NCBI GenBank assembly: GCA_963457665.1
Contig: OY735209.1
Coordinates: forward strand, 2,287,081 to 2,351,080
DNA from: Thysanoteuthis rhombus
Taxonomy: Eukaryota; Mollusca; Cephalopoda; Oegopsida; Thysanoteuthidae
DNA length: 64,000 nucleotides
Reading direction: 5' to 3'
A program made the position numbers and the translations under genes. Below the pieces are notes generated by a model. That model saw only the letters and a program-made list of their open reading frames with translations. It had not been told where the DNA came from and searched no databases. Shown here in pieces: positions 37,385 through 50,731 of the stretch. Numbering within the stretch: position 1 is the first letter of the stretch; the number at the start of each line of letters is the position of its first letter.

Positions 37385-39886
37385 CACTTTTTTCTACCTG
37401 ATCCGCCGTAGGATTCCATTATCATTTGGACTCATAACTTTTTGGAATGACTGTGGTTTGCTTTCCTCTTTCGCCTGCTCCGCCGTAGGGCCCATGCCCT
37501 ATCAGTGTTACAACCGTTGGGAATGACTTTTTTTTGCCTTCCTCTTCCGCCTGCTCCGCCGTAGGGCCCATGCCCTATCAGTGTTACAACCGTTGGGAAT
37601 GACCGGGGGTTGCCTTCCTCTTCCGCTTGCTCCGCTGTAGGGCCCATGCCCTATCAGTGTTACAACCGTTGGGAATGACTGGGGGTTGCCTTCCTCTTCC
37701 GCCTGCTCCGCCATAGGGCCCATGCCCTATCAGTGTTACAACCGTTGGGAAAAACTTTTTTTTTGACTTCCTCTTCCGCCTGCTCCGCCGTAGGGCCCAT
37801 GCCCTATCAGTGTTACAACCGTTGGGAATGGATGTTTTTTGCCTTCCTCTTCCGCCTGCTCTGCCGTAGGGCCCATGCCCTATCAGTGTTCCAACCGTTG
37901 GGAATAACTTTTTTTTTGACTTCCTCTTCCGCCTGCTCCGCCGTAGGGCCCATGCCCTATCAGTGTTACAACCGTTGGGAATGACTTTTTTTTGACTTCC
38001 TCTTCCGCCTGCTCCGCTGTAGGGCCCATGCCCTATCAGTGTTACAACCGTTGGGAATGACTTTTTTTTGACTTCCTCTTCCGCCTGCTCCGCCGTAAGG
38101 CCCATGCCCTATCAGTATTACAACCGTTGGGAATGACTGGGGGTTGCCTTCCTCTTCCGCCTGCTCCGCCATAGGGCCCATGCCCTATCAGTGTTACAAC
38201 CGTTGGGAAAAACTTTTTTTTTGACTTCCTCTTCCGCCTGCTCCGCCGTAGGGCCCATGCCCTATTAGTGTTACAACCGTTGGGAATGACTGGGGGTTGC
38301 CTTCCTCTTCCGCCTGCTCCGCCGTAGGGCCCATGCCCTATCAGTGTTACAACCGTTGGGAATAACTTTTTTTTTGACTTCCTCTTCCGCCTGCTCCGCC
38401 GTAGGGCCCATGCCCTATCAGTGTTACAACCGTTGGGAATGACTTTTTTTTGACTTCCTGTTCCGCCTGCTCCGCTGTAGGGCCCATGCCCTATCAGTGT
38501 TACAACCGTTGGGAATGACTTTTTTTTGACTTCCTCTTCCGCCTGCTCCGCCGTAAGGCCCATGCCCTATCAGTGTTACAACCGTTGGGAATGACTGGGG
38601 GTTGACATCCTCTTCCGCCGACTCAGCTGTAGGGCCCATGCCCTATCAGTGTTACAACCGTTGGGAATGACTGTTTTTTGCTTTCCTCTTCCGCCTGCTC
38701 CGCCGTAGGGCCCATGCCCTATCAGTGTTACAACCGTTGGGATTGACTTTTTTTTGCCTTCCTCTTCCGCCTGCTCCGCCGTAGGGCCCATGCCCTATCA
38801 GTGTTACAACCGTTGGGAATGACTGGGAGTTGCCTTCCTCTTCCGCCTGCTCCGCTGTAGGGCCCATGCCCTATCAGTGTTACAACCGTTGGGAATGACT
38901 GTTTTTTGCCTTCCTCTTCCGCCTGCTCCGCCGTAGGGCCCTTGCCCTATCAGTGTTACAACCGTTGGGAATAACTTTTTTTTTGCCTTCCTCTTCCGCC
39001 TGCTCTGCCGTAGGGCCCATGCCCTATCAGTGTTACAACCGTTGGGAATGACTGGGAGTTGCCTTCCTCTTCCGCCTGCTCCGCTGTAGGGCCCATGCCC
39101 TATCAGTGTTACAACCGTTGGGAATGACTGGGAGTTGCCTTCCTCTTCCGCCTGCTCCGCTGTAGGGCCCATGCCCTATCAGTGTTACAAACGTTGGGAA
39201 TGACTGTTTTTTGCCTTCCTCTTCCGCCTGCTCCGCCGTAGGGCCCTTGCCCTATCAGTGTTACAACCGTTGGGAATAACTTTTTTTTTGCCCTCCTCTT
39301 CCGCCTGCTCCGCCGTAGGGCCCTTGCCCTATCAGTGTTACAACCGTTCGGAATAACTTTTTTTTTGCCTTCCTCTTCCGCCTGCTCCGCTGTAGGGCCC
39401 ATGCCCTATCAGTGTTACAACCGTTGGGAATGACTTTTTTTTGACTTCCTCTTCCGCCTGCTCCGCCGTAAGGCCCATGCCCTATCAGTGTTACAACCGT
39501 TGGGAATGACTGTTTTTTGCTTTCCTCTTCCGCCTGCTCCGCCGTAGGGCCCATGCCCTATCAGTGTTACAACCGTTGGGAATGACTGGGGGTTGCCTTC
39601 CTCTTCCGCCTGCTCCGCCGTAGGGCCCATGCCCTATCAGTGTTACAACCGTTGGGAATGACTTTTTTTTGCCTTCCTCTTCCGCCTGTTCCGCCGTAGG
39701 GCCCTTGCCCTATCAGTGTTACAACCGTTGGGAATGACTGGGGGTTGCCTTCCTCTTCCGCCTGCTCCGCCGTAAGGCCCATGCCCTATCAGTGTTACAA
39801 CCGTTGGGAATGACTGGGGGTTGCCTCCCTCTTCTGTCTGCTCTGCTGTAGGGCCCATGCCCTATCAGACTCACAACCATTGGGAA

Positions 39887-40162
39887 ACAATCTGAACTAT
39901 GCATGGCAGGGGCGTCCAAATCCCTGAGATATATGTATATATATATCTGCATACCTAAATTATAATTGTTATTAAATAAGAAAAAAAAAAACAAAATCAT
40001 GATGAAGGGGAGAATAATGCAGAGAAAATGTGATATATCCCCTGCAGTCATAAGACTCTCTTTTGAAATTTGCTCTACTGTTCATTGTCATTTACTTTCT
40101 ATCCAATTTCAATATTCCTTCTCTTTTCATCGTCATCATCGCTCCTGATGGCCTTAACCTGT
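39887..40162. repeat. Array insert, copy 5
   Basis: It has the standard junctions. CATCGCTCCTGATGG marks it as a relative of the copies at 46,506, 49,204 and 50,455. Confidence 0.9.
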
Positions 40163-42812
40163 CACTTTTTTCTACCTGATCCGCCGTAGGATTCCATTAT
40201 CATTTGGACTCATAACTTTTTGGAATGACTGTGGTTTGCTTTCCTCTTTCGCCTGCTCCGCCGTAGGGCCCATGCCCTATCAGTGTTACAACCGTTGGGA
40301 ATGACTGGGGTTTGCCTTCCTCTTCCGCCTGCTCCGCCGTAGGGCCCATGCCCTATCAGTGTTACAACCGTTGGGATTGACTTTTTTTTGACTTCCTCTT
40401 CCGCCTGCTCCGCCGTAGGGCCCATGCCCTATCAGTGTTACAACCGTTGGGATTGACTTTTTTTTGACTTCCTCTTCCGCCTGCTCCGCCATAGGGCCCA
40501 TGCCCTATCAGTGTTACAACCGTTGGGATTTTTTTTTTTGCCTTCCTCTTCCGCCTGCTCCGCCGTAGGGCCCTTGCCCTATCAGTGTTACAACCGTTGG
40601 GAATAACTTTTTTTTTGACTTCCTCTTCCGCCTGCTCCGCCGTAGGGCCCATGCCCTATCAGTGTTACAACCGTTGGGAATGACTTTTTTTTGACTTCCT
40701 CTTCCGCCTGCTCCGCTGTAGGGCCCATGCCCTATCAGTGTTACAACCGTTGGGAATGACTTTTTTTTGACTTCCTCTTCCGCCTGCTCCGCCGTAAGGC
40801 CCATGCCCTATCAGTGTTACAACCGTTGGGAATGACTGGGGGTTGCCTTCCTCTTCCGCCTGCTCCGCCATAGGGCCCATGCCCTATCAGTGTTACAACC
40901 GTTGGGAAAAACTTTTTTTTTGACTTCCTCTTCCGCCTGCTCCGCCGTAGGGCCCATGCCCTATCAGTGTTACAACCGTTGGGAATGACTGTTTTTTGCC
41001 TTCCTCTTCCGCCTGCTCCGCCGTAGGGCCCATGCCCTATCAGTGTTACAACCGTTGGGAATAACTTTTTTTTTGACTTCCTCTACCGCCTGCTCCGCCG
41101 TAGGGCCCATGCCCTATCAGTGTTACAACCGTTGGGAATGACTTTTTTTTGACTTCCTCTTCCGCCTGCTCCGCTGTAGGGCCCATGCCCTATCAGTGTT
41201 ACAACCGTTGGGAATGACTTTTTTTTGACTTCCTCTTCCGCCTGCTCCGCCGTAAGGCCCATGCCCTATCAGTGTTACAACTGTTGGGAACGACTGGGGG
41301 TTGCCATCCTCTTCCGCCTGCTCCGCTGTAGGGCCCATGCCCTATCAGTGTTACAACCGTTGGGAATGACTGTTTTTTGCTTTCCTCTTCCGCCTGCTCC
41401 GCCGTAGGGCCCATGCCCTATCAGTGTTACAACCGTTGGGATTGACTTTTTTTTGCCTTCCTCTTCCGCCTGCTCCGCCGTAGGGCCCATGCCCTATCAG
41501 TGTTACAACCGTTGGGAATGACTGGGAGTTGCCTTCCTCTTCCGCCTGCTCTGCCGTAGGGCCCATGCCCTATCAGTGTTACAACCGTTGGGAATAACTT
41601 TTTTTTTGCCTTCCTCTTCCGCCTGCTCCGCTGTAGGGCCCATGCCCTATCAGTGTTACAACCGTTGGGAATGACTTTTTTTTGACTTCCTCTTCCGCCT
41701 ACTCCGCCGTAGGCCCCATGCCCTATCAGTGTTACAACCGTTGGGATTGACTTTTTTTTGACTTCCTCTTCGACTGCTCCGCCGTAGGGCCCATGCCCTA
41801 TCAGTGTTACAACCGTTGGGAATGACTTTTTTTTGACTTCCTCTTCCGCCTGCTCCGCCGTAGGGCCCATGCCCTATCAGTGTTACAACCGTTGGGAATG
41901 AATGGGGGTTGCCTTCCTCTTCCGCCTGCTCCGCCGTAGGGCTCATGCCCTATCAGTGTTACAACCGTTGGGAATGACTGTTTTTTGCCTTCCTCTTCCG
42001 CCTGCTCCGTTGTAGGGCCCATGCCCTATCAGTGTTACAACCGTTGGGAATAACTTTTTTTTTGCCTTCCTCTTCCGCCTGCTCCGCTGTAGGGCCCATG
42101 CCCTATCAGTGTTACAACCGTTGGGAATGACTGTTTTTTGCTTTCCTCTTCCGCCTGCTCCGCCGTAGGGCCCATGCCCTATCAATGTTACAACCGTTGG
42201 GATTGACTTTTTTTTGACTTCCTCTTCCGCCTGCTCCGCCGTAGGGGCCATGCCCTATCAGTGTTACAACCGTTGGGAATAACTTTTTTTTTGACTTCCT
42301 CTTCCGCCTGCTCCGCTGTAGGGCCCATGCCCTATCAGTGTTACAACCGTTGGGAATGACTTTTTTTTGACTTCCTCTTCCGCCTGCTCCGCCGTAAGGC
42401 CCATGCCCTATCAGTGTTACAACCGTTGGGAATGACTGGGGGTTGCCATCCTCTTCCGCCTGCTCCGCCGTAGGGCCCATGCCCTATCAGTGTTACAACC
42501 GTTGGGAATGACTGGGGGTTGCCTTCCTCTTCCGCCTGCTCCGCCGTAGGGCCCTTGCCCTATCAGTGTTACAACCGTTGGGAATGACTTTTTTTTGCCT
42601 TCTTCTTCCGCCTGCTCCGCCGTAGGGCCCTTGCCCTATCAGTGTTACAACCGTTGGGAATGACTGGGGGTTGCCTTCTTCTTCCGCCTGCTCTGCCGTA
42701 AGGCCCATGCCCTATCAGTGTTACAACCGTTGGGAATGACTGGGGGTTGCCTCCCTCTTCCGTCTGCTCTGCTGTAGGGCCCATGCCCTATCAGACTCAC
42801 AACCATTGGGAA

Positions 42813-43089
42813 ACAATCTGAACTATGCATGGCAGGGGCGTCCAAATCCCTGAGATATATGTATATATATATCTGCATACCTTAATTATAATTGTTATTA
42901 AATAAAAAAAAAAAAAAACAAAATCATGATGAAGGGGAGAATAATGCAGAGAAAATGTTATATATCCCCTGCAGTCATAAGACTCTCTTTTGAAATTTGC
43001 TCTACTGTTCATCGTCATTTACTTTCTATCCAATTTCAATATTCCTTCTCTTTTCATCGTCATCATCGTTCCTGATGGCATTAACCTGT
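42813..43089. repeat. Array insert, copy 6
   Basis: It has the standard junctions and is nearly identical to the copy at 37,108 except in the A-run. Confidence 0.9.
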
Positions 43090-46000
43090 CACTTTTTTCT
43101 ACCTGATCCGCCGTAGGATTCCATTATCATTTGGACTCATAACTTTTTGGAATGACTGTGGTTTGCTTTCCTCTTTCGCCTGCTCCGCCGTAGGGCCCAT
43201 GCCCTATCAGTGTTACAACCGTTGGGAATGACTTTTTTTTGCCTTCCTCTTCCGCCTGCTCCGCCGTAGGGCCCATGCCCTATCAGTGTTACAACCGTTG
43301 GGAATGACCGGGGGTTGCCTTCCTCTTCCGCTTGCTCCGCTGTAGGGCCCATGCCCTATCAGTGTTACAACCGTTGGGAATGACTGGGGGTTGCCTTCCT
43401 CTTCCGCCTGCTCCGCCATAGGGCCCATGCCCTATCAGTGTTACAACCGTTGGGAAAAACTTTTTTTTTGACTTCCTCTTCCGCCTGCTCCGCCGTAGGG
43501 CCCATGCCCTATCAGTGTTACAACCGTTGGGAATGGATGTTTTTTGCCTTCCTCTTCCGCCTGCTCCGCCGTAGGGCCCATGCCCTATCAGTGTTACAAC
43601 CGTTGGGAATAACTTTTTTTTTGACTTCCTCTTCCGCCTGCTCCGCCGTAGGGCCCATGCCCTATCAGTGTTACAACCGTTGGGAATGACTTTTTTTTGA
43701 CTTCCTCTTCCGCCTGCTCCGCTGTAGGGCCCATGCCCTATCAGTGTTACAACCGTTGGGAATGACTTTTTTTTGACTTCCTCTTCCGCCTGCTCCGCCG
43801 TAAGGCCCATGCCCTATCAGTGTTACAACCGTTGGGAATGACTGGGGGTTGCCTTCCTCTTCCGCCTGCTCCGCCATAGGGCCCATGCCCTATCAGTGTT
43901 ACAACCGTTGGGAAAAACTTTTTTTTTGACTTCCTCTTCCGCCTGCTCCGCCGTAGGGCCCATGCCCTATCAGTGTTACAACCGTTGGGAATGACTGTTT
44001 TTTGCCTTCCTCTTCCGCCTGCTCCGCCGTAGGGCCCATGCCCTATCAATGTTCCAACCGTTGGGAATAACTTTTTTTTTGACTTCCTCTTCCGCCTGCT
44101 CCGCCGTAGGGCCCATGCCCTATCAGTGTTACAACCGTTGGGAATGACTTTTTTTTGACTTCCTCTTCCGCCTGCTCCGCTGTAGGGCCCATGCCCTATC
44201 AGTGTTACAACCGTTGGGAATGACTTTTTTTTGACTTCCTCTTCCGCCTGCTCCGCCGTAAGGCCCATGCCCTATCAGTGTTACAACCGTTGGGAATGAC
44301 TGGGGGTTGCCATCCTCTTCCGCCTGCTCCGCTGTAGGGCCCATGCCCTATCAGTGTTACAACCGTTGGGAATGACTGTTTTTTGCTTTCCTCTTCCGCC
44401 TGCTCCGCCGTAGGGCCCATGCCCTATCAGTGTTACAACCGTTGGGATTGACTTTTTTTTGCCTTCCTCTTCCGCCTGCTCCTCCGTAGGGCCCATGCCC
44501 TATCAGTGTTACAACCGTTGGGAATGACTGGGAGTTGCCTTCCTCTTCCGCCTGCTCCGCTGTAGGGCCCATGCCCTATCAGTGTTACAACCGTTGGGAA
44601 TGACTGTTTTTTGCCTTCCTCTTCCGCCTGCTCCGCCGTAGGGCCCTTGCCCTATCAGTGTTACAACCGTTGGGAATAACTTTTTTTTTGCCTTCCTCTT
44701 CCGCCTGCTCTGCCGTAGGGCCCATGCCCTATCAGTGTTACAACCGTTGGGAATGACTGGGAGTTGCCTTCCTCTTCCGCCTGCTCCGCTGTAGGGCCCA
44801 TGCCCTATCAGTGTTACAACCGTTGGGAATGACTGGGAGTTGCCTTCCTCTTCCGCCTGCTCCGCTGTAGGGCCCATGCCCTATCAGTGTTACAAACGTT
44901 GGGAATGACTGTTTTTTGCCTTCCTCTTCCGCCTGCTCCGCCGTAGGGCCCATGCCCTATCAATGTTCCAACCGTTGGGAATAACTTTTTTTTTGACTTC
45001 CTCTTCCGCCTGCTCCGCCGTAGGGCCCATGCCCTATCAGTGTTACAACCGTTGGGAATGACTTTTTTTTGACTTCCTCTTCCGCCTGCTCCGCTGTAGG
45101 GCCCATGCCCTATCAGTGTTACAACCGTTGGGAATGACTTTTTTTTGACTTCCTCTTCCGCCTGCTCCGCCGTAAGGCCCATGCCCTATCAGTGTTACAA
45201 CCGTTGGGAATGACTGGGGGTTGCCATCCTCTTCCGCCTGCTCCGCTGTAGGGCCCATGCCCTATCAGTGTTACAACCGTTGGGAATGACTGTTTTTTGC
45301 TTTCCTCTTCCGCCTGCTCCGCCGTAGGGCCCATGCCCTATCAGTGTTACAACCGTTGGGATTGACTTTTTTTTGCCTTCCTCTTCCGCCTGCTCCGCCG
45401 TAGGGCCCATGCCCTATCAGTGTTACAACCGTTGGGAATGACTGGGAGTTGCCTTCCTCTTCCGCCTGCTCCGCTGTAGGGCCCATGCCCTATCAGTGTT
45501 ACAACCGTTGGGAATGACTGTTTTTTGCCTTCCTCTTCCGCCTGCTCCGCCGTAGGGCCCTTGCCCTATCAGTGTTACAACCGTTGGGAATAACTTTTTT
45601 TTTGCCTTCCTCTTCCGCCTGCTCTGCCGTTGGGCCCATGCCCTATCAGTGTTACAACCGTTGGGAATGACTGGGAGTTGCCTTCCTCTTCCGCCTGCTC
45701 CGCTGTAGGGCCCATGCCCTATCAGTGTTACAACCGTTGGGAATGACTGGGAGTTGCCTTCCTCTTCCGCCTGCTCCGCTGTAGGGCCCATGCCCTATCA
45801 GTGTTACAAACGTTGGGAATGACTGTTTTTTGCCTTCCTCTTCCGCCTGCTCCGCCGTAGGGCCCTTGCCCTATCAGTGTTACAACCGTTGGGAATAACT
45901 TTTTTTTTGCCCTCCTCTTCCGCCTGCTCCGCCGTAGGGCCCTTGCCCTATCAGTGTTACAACCGTTCGGAATAACTTTTTTTTTGCCTTCCTCTTCCGC

Positions 46001-46505
46001 CTGCTCCGCTGTAGGGCCCATGCCCTATCAGTGTTACAACCGTTGGGAATGACTTTTTTTTGATTTCCTCTTCCGCCTGCTCCGCCGTAAGGCCCATGCC
46101 CTATCAGTGTTACAACCGTTGGGAATGACTGTTTTTTGCTTTCCTCTTCCGCCTGCTCCGCCGTAGGGCCCATGCCCTATCAGTGTTACAACCGTTGGGA
46201 ATGACTGGGGGTTGCCTTCCTCTTCCGCCTGCTCCGCCGTAGGGCCCATGCCCTATCAGTGTTACAATCGTTGGGAATGACTTTTTTTTGCCTTCCTCTT
46301 CCGCCTGCTCCGCCGTAGGGCCCTTGCCCTATCAGTGTTACAACCGTTGGGAATGACTGGGGGTTGCCTTCCTCTTCCGCCTGCTCCGCCGTAAGGCCCA
46401 TGCCCTATCAGTGTTGCAACCGTTGGGAATGACTGGGGGTTGCCTCCCTCTTCCGTCTGCTCTGCTGTAGGGCCCATGCCCTATCAGACTCACAACCATT
46501 GGGAA

Positions 46506-46781
46506 ACAATCTGAACTATGCATGGCAGGGGCGTCCAAATCCCTGAGATATATGTATATATATATCTGCATACCTAAATTATAATTGTTATTAAATAAGA
46601 AAAAAAAAAACAAAATCATGATGAAGAGGAGAATAATGCAGAGAAAATGTGATATATCCCCTGCAGTCATAAGACTCTCTTTTGAAATTTGCTCTACTGT
46701 TCATTGTCATTTACTTTCTATCCAATTTCAATATTCCTTCTCTTTTCATCGTCATCATCGCTCCTGATGGCCTTAACCTAT
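46506..46781. repeat. Array insert, copy 7
   Basis: It has the standard left junction. The right junction reads ACCTATCCC instead of ACCTGTCAC, a private change. It shares CATCGCTCC with the copy at 39,887 (offset 6,619). Confidence 0.9.
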
Positions 46782-49203
46782 CCCTTTTTTCTACCTGATC
46801 CGCCGTAGGATTCCATTATCATTTGGACTCATAACTTTTTGGAATGACTGTGGTTTGCTTTCCTCTTTCGCCTGCTCCGCCGTAGGGCCCATGCCCTATC
46901 AGTGTTACAACCGTTGGGAATGACTTTTTTTTGCCTTCCTATTCCGCCTGCTCCGCCGTAGGGCCCATGCCCTATCAGTGTTACAACCGTTGGGATTGAC
47001 TTTTTTTTGACTTCCTCTTCCGCCTGCTCCGCCGTAGGGCCCATGCCCTATCAGTGTTACAACCGTTGGGATTGACTTTTTTTTGACTTCCTCTTCCGCC
47101 TGCTCCGCCATAGGGCCCATGCCCTATCAGTGTTACAACCGTTGGGATTTTTTTTTTTGCCTTCCTCTTCCGCCTGCTCCGCCGTAGGGCCCTTGCCCTA
47201 TCAGTGTTACAACCGTTGGGAATAACTTTTTTTTTGACTTCCTCTTCCGCCTGCTCCACCGTAGGGCCCATGCCCTATCAGTGTTACAACCGTTGGGAAT
47301 GACTTTTTTTTGACTTCCTCTTCCGCCTGCTCCGCTGTAGGGCCCATGCCCTATCAGTGTTACAACCGTTGGGAATGACTTTTTTTTGACTTCCTTTTCC
47401 GCCTGCTCCGCCGTAAGGCCCATGCCCTATCAGTGTTACAACCGTTGGGAATGACTGGGGGTTGCCTTCCTCTTCCGCCTGCTCCGCCATAGGGCCCATG
47501 CCCTATCAGTGTTACAACCGTTGGGAAAAACTTTTTTTTTGACTTCCTCTTCCGCCTGCTCCGCCGTAGGGCCCATGCCCTATCAGTGTTACAACCGTTG
47601 GGAATGACTGTTTTTTGCCTTCCTCTTCCGCCTGCTCCGCCGTAGGGCCCATGCCCTATCAGTGTTACAACCGTTGGGAATAACTTTTTTTTTGACTTCC
47701 TCTTCCGCCTGCTCCGCCGTAGGGCCCATGCCCTATCAGTGTTACAACCGTTGGGAATGACTTTTTTTTGACTTCCTTTTCCGCCTGCTCCGCTGTAGGG
47801 CCCATGCCCTATCAGTGTTACAACCGTTGGGAATGACTTTTTTTTGACTTCCTCTTCCGCCTGCTCCGCCGTAAGGCCCATGCCCTATCAGTGTTACAAC
47901 TGTTGGGAATGACTGGGGTTGCCATCCTCTTCCGCCTGCTCCGCTGTAGGGCCCATGCCCTATCAGTGTTACAACCGTTGGGAATGACTGTTTTTTGCTT
48001 TCCTCTTCCGCCTGCTCCGCCGTAGGGCCCATGCCCTATCAGTGTTACAACCGTTGGGATTGACTTTTTTTTGCCTTCCTCTTCCGCCTGCTCCGCCGTA
48101 GGGCCCATGCCCTATCAGTGTTACAACCGTTGGGAATGACTGGGAGTTGCCTTCCTCTTCCGCCTGCTCCGCTGTAGGGCCCATGCCCTATCAGTGTTAC
48201 AACCGTTGGGAATGACTGGGAGTTGCCTTCCTCTTCCGCCTGCTCCGCCGTAGGGCCCTTGCCCTATCAGTGTTACAACCGTTGGGAATAACTTTTTTTT
48301 TGCCTTCCTCTTCCGCCTGCTCTGCCGTAGGGCCCATGCCCTATCAGTGTTACAACCGTTGGGAATGACTGGGAGTTGCCTTCCTCTTCCGCCTGCTCCG
48401 CTGTAGGGCCCCTGCCCTATCAGTGTTACAACCGTTGGGAATGACTGGGAGTTGCCTTCCTCTTCCGCCTGCTCCGCTGTAGGGCTCATGCCCTATCAGT
48501 GTTACAAACGTTGGGAATGACTGTTTTTTGCCTTCCTCTTCCGCCTGCTCCGCTGTAGGGCCCTTGCCCTATCAGTGTTACAACCGTTGGGAATAACTTT
48601 TTTTTTGCCTTCCTCTTCCGCCTGCTCCGCCGTAGGGCCCTTGCCCTATCAGTGTTACAACCGTTCGGAATAACTTTTTTTTTGCCTTCCTCTTCCGCCT
48701 ACTCCGCTGTAGGGCCCATGCCCTATCAGTGTTACAACCGTTGGGAATGACTTTTTTTTGACTTCCTCTTCCGCCTGCTCCGCCGTAAGGCCCATGCCCT
48801 ATCAGTGTTACAACCGTTGGGAATGACTGTTTTTTGCTTTCCTCTTCCGCCTGCTCCGCCGTAGGGCCCATGCCCTATCAGTGTTACAACCGTTGGGAAT
48901 GACTGGGGGTTGCCTTCCTCTTCCGCCTGCTCCGCCGTAGGGCCCATGCCCTATCAGTGTTACAACCGTTGGGAATGACTTTTTTTTGCCTTCCTCTTCC
49001 GCCTGCTCCGCCGTAGGGCCTTTGCCCTATCAGTGTTACAACCGTTGGGAATGACTGGGGGTTGCCTTCCTCTTCCGCCTGCTCCGCCGTAAGGCCCATG
49101 CCCTATCAGTGTTACAACCGTTGGGAATGACTGGGGGTTGCCTCCCTCTTCTGTCTGCTCTGCTGTAGGGCCCATGCCCTATCAGACTCACAACCATTGG
49201 GAA

Positions 49204-49479
49204 ACAATCTGAACTATGCATGGCAGGGGCGTCCAAATCCCTGAGATATATGTATATATATATCTGCATACCTAAATTATAATTGTTATTACATAAGAAA
49301 AAAAAAAACAAAATCATGATGAAGGGGAGAATAATGCAGAGAAAATGTGATATATCCCCTGCAGTCATAAGACTCTCTTTTGAAATTTGCTCTACTGTTC
49401 ATTGTCATTTACTTTCTATCCAATTTCAATATTCCTTCTCTTTTCATCGTCATCATCGCTCCTGATGGCCTTAACCTGT
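49204..49479. repeat. Array insert, copy 8
   Basis: It has the standard junctions, and TTATTACATAAG is a private difference. It is the partner of the copy at 46,506 (offset 2,698). Confidence 0.9.
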
Positions 49480-50454
49480 CACTTTTTTCTACCTGATCCG
49501 CCGTAGGATTCCATTATCATTTGGACTCATAACTTTTTGGAATGACTGTGGTTTGCTTTCCTCTTTCGCCTGCTCCGCCGTAGGGCCCATGCCCTATCAG
49601 TGTTACAACCGTTGGGAATGACTTTTTTTTGCCTTCCTCTTCCGCCTGCTCCGCCGTAGGGCCCATGCCCTATCAGTGTTACAACCGTTGGGATTGACTT
49701 TTTTTTGACTTCCTCTTCCGCCTGCTCCGCCGTAGGGCCCATGCCCTATCAGTGTTACAACCGTTGGGATTGACTTTTTTTTGACTTCCTCTTCCGCCTG
49801 CTCCGCCATAGGGCCCATGCCCTATCAGTGTTACAACCGTTGGGATTTTTTTTTTTGCCTTCCTCTTCCGCCTGCTCCGCCGTAGGGCCCTTGCCCTATC
49901 AGTGTTACAACCGTTGGGAATAACTTTTTTTTTGCCTTCCTCTTCCGCCTGCTCCGCCGTAGGGCCCTTGCCCTATCAGTGTTACAACCGTTCGGAATAA
50001 CGTTTTTTTTGCCTTCCTCTTCCGCCTGCTCCGCTGTAGGGCCCATGCCCTATCAGTGTTACAACCGTTGGGAATGACTTTTTTTTGACTTCCTCTTCCG
50101 CCTGCTCCGCCGTAAGGCCCATGCCCTATCAGTGTTACAACCGTTGGGAATGACTGTTTTTTGCTTTCCTCTTCCGCCTGCTCCGCCGTAGGGCCCATGC
50201 CCTATCAGTGTTACAACCGTTGGGAATGACTGGGGGTTGCCTTCCTCTTCCGCCTGCTCCGCCGTAGGGCCCTTGCCCTATCAGTGTTACAACCGTTGGG
50301 AATGACTTTTTTTTGCCTTCCTCTTCCGCCTGCTCCGCCGTAGGGCCCATGCCCTATCAGTGTTACAACCGTTGGGAATGACTGGGGGTTGCCTCCCTCT
50401 TCCGTCTGCTCTGCTGTAGGGCCCATGCCCTATCAGACTCACAACCATTGGGAA

Positions 50455-50731
50455 ACAATCTGAACTATGCATGGCAGGGGCGTCCAAATCCCTGAGATAT
50501 ATGTATATATATATCGGCATACCTTAATTATAATTGTTATTAAATAAAAAAAAAAAAAAACAAAATCATGATGAAGGGGAGAATAATGCAGAGAAAATGT
50601 GATATATCCCCTGCAGTCATAAGACTCTCTTTTGAAATTTGCTCTACTGTTCATTGTCATTTACTTTCTATCCAATTTCAATATTCCTTCTCTTTTCATC
50701 GTCATCATCGCTCCTGATGGCCTTAACCTGT
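50455..50731. repeat. Array insert, copy 9
   Basis: It has the standard junctions. It mixes the CTTAATTATAATTG marker of copies 4 and 6 with the CATCGCTCC marker of copies 5, 7 and 8, which suggests recombination or conversion between inserts. It lies only 1,251 bp after the previous copy. Confidence 0.9.
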
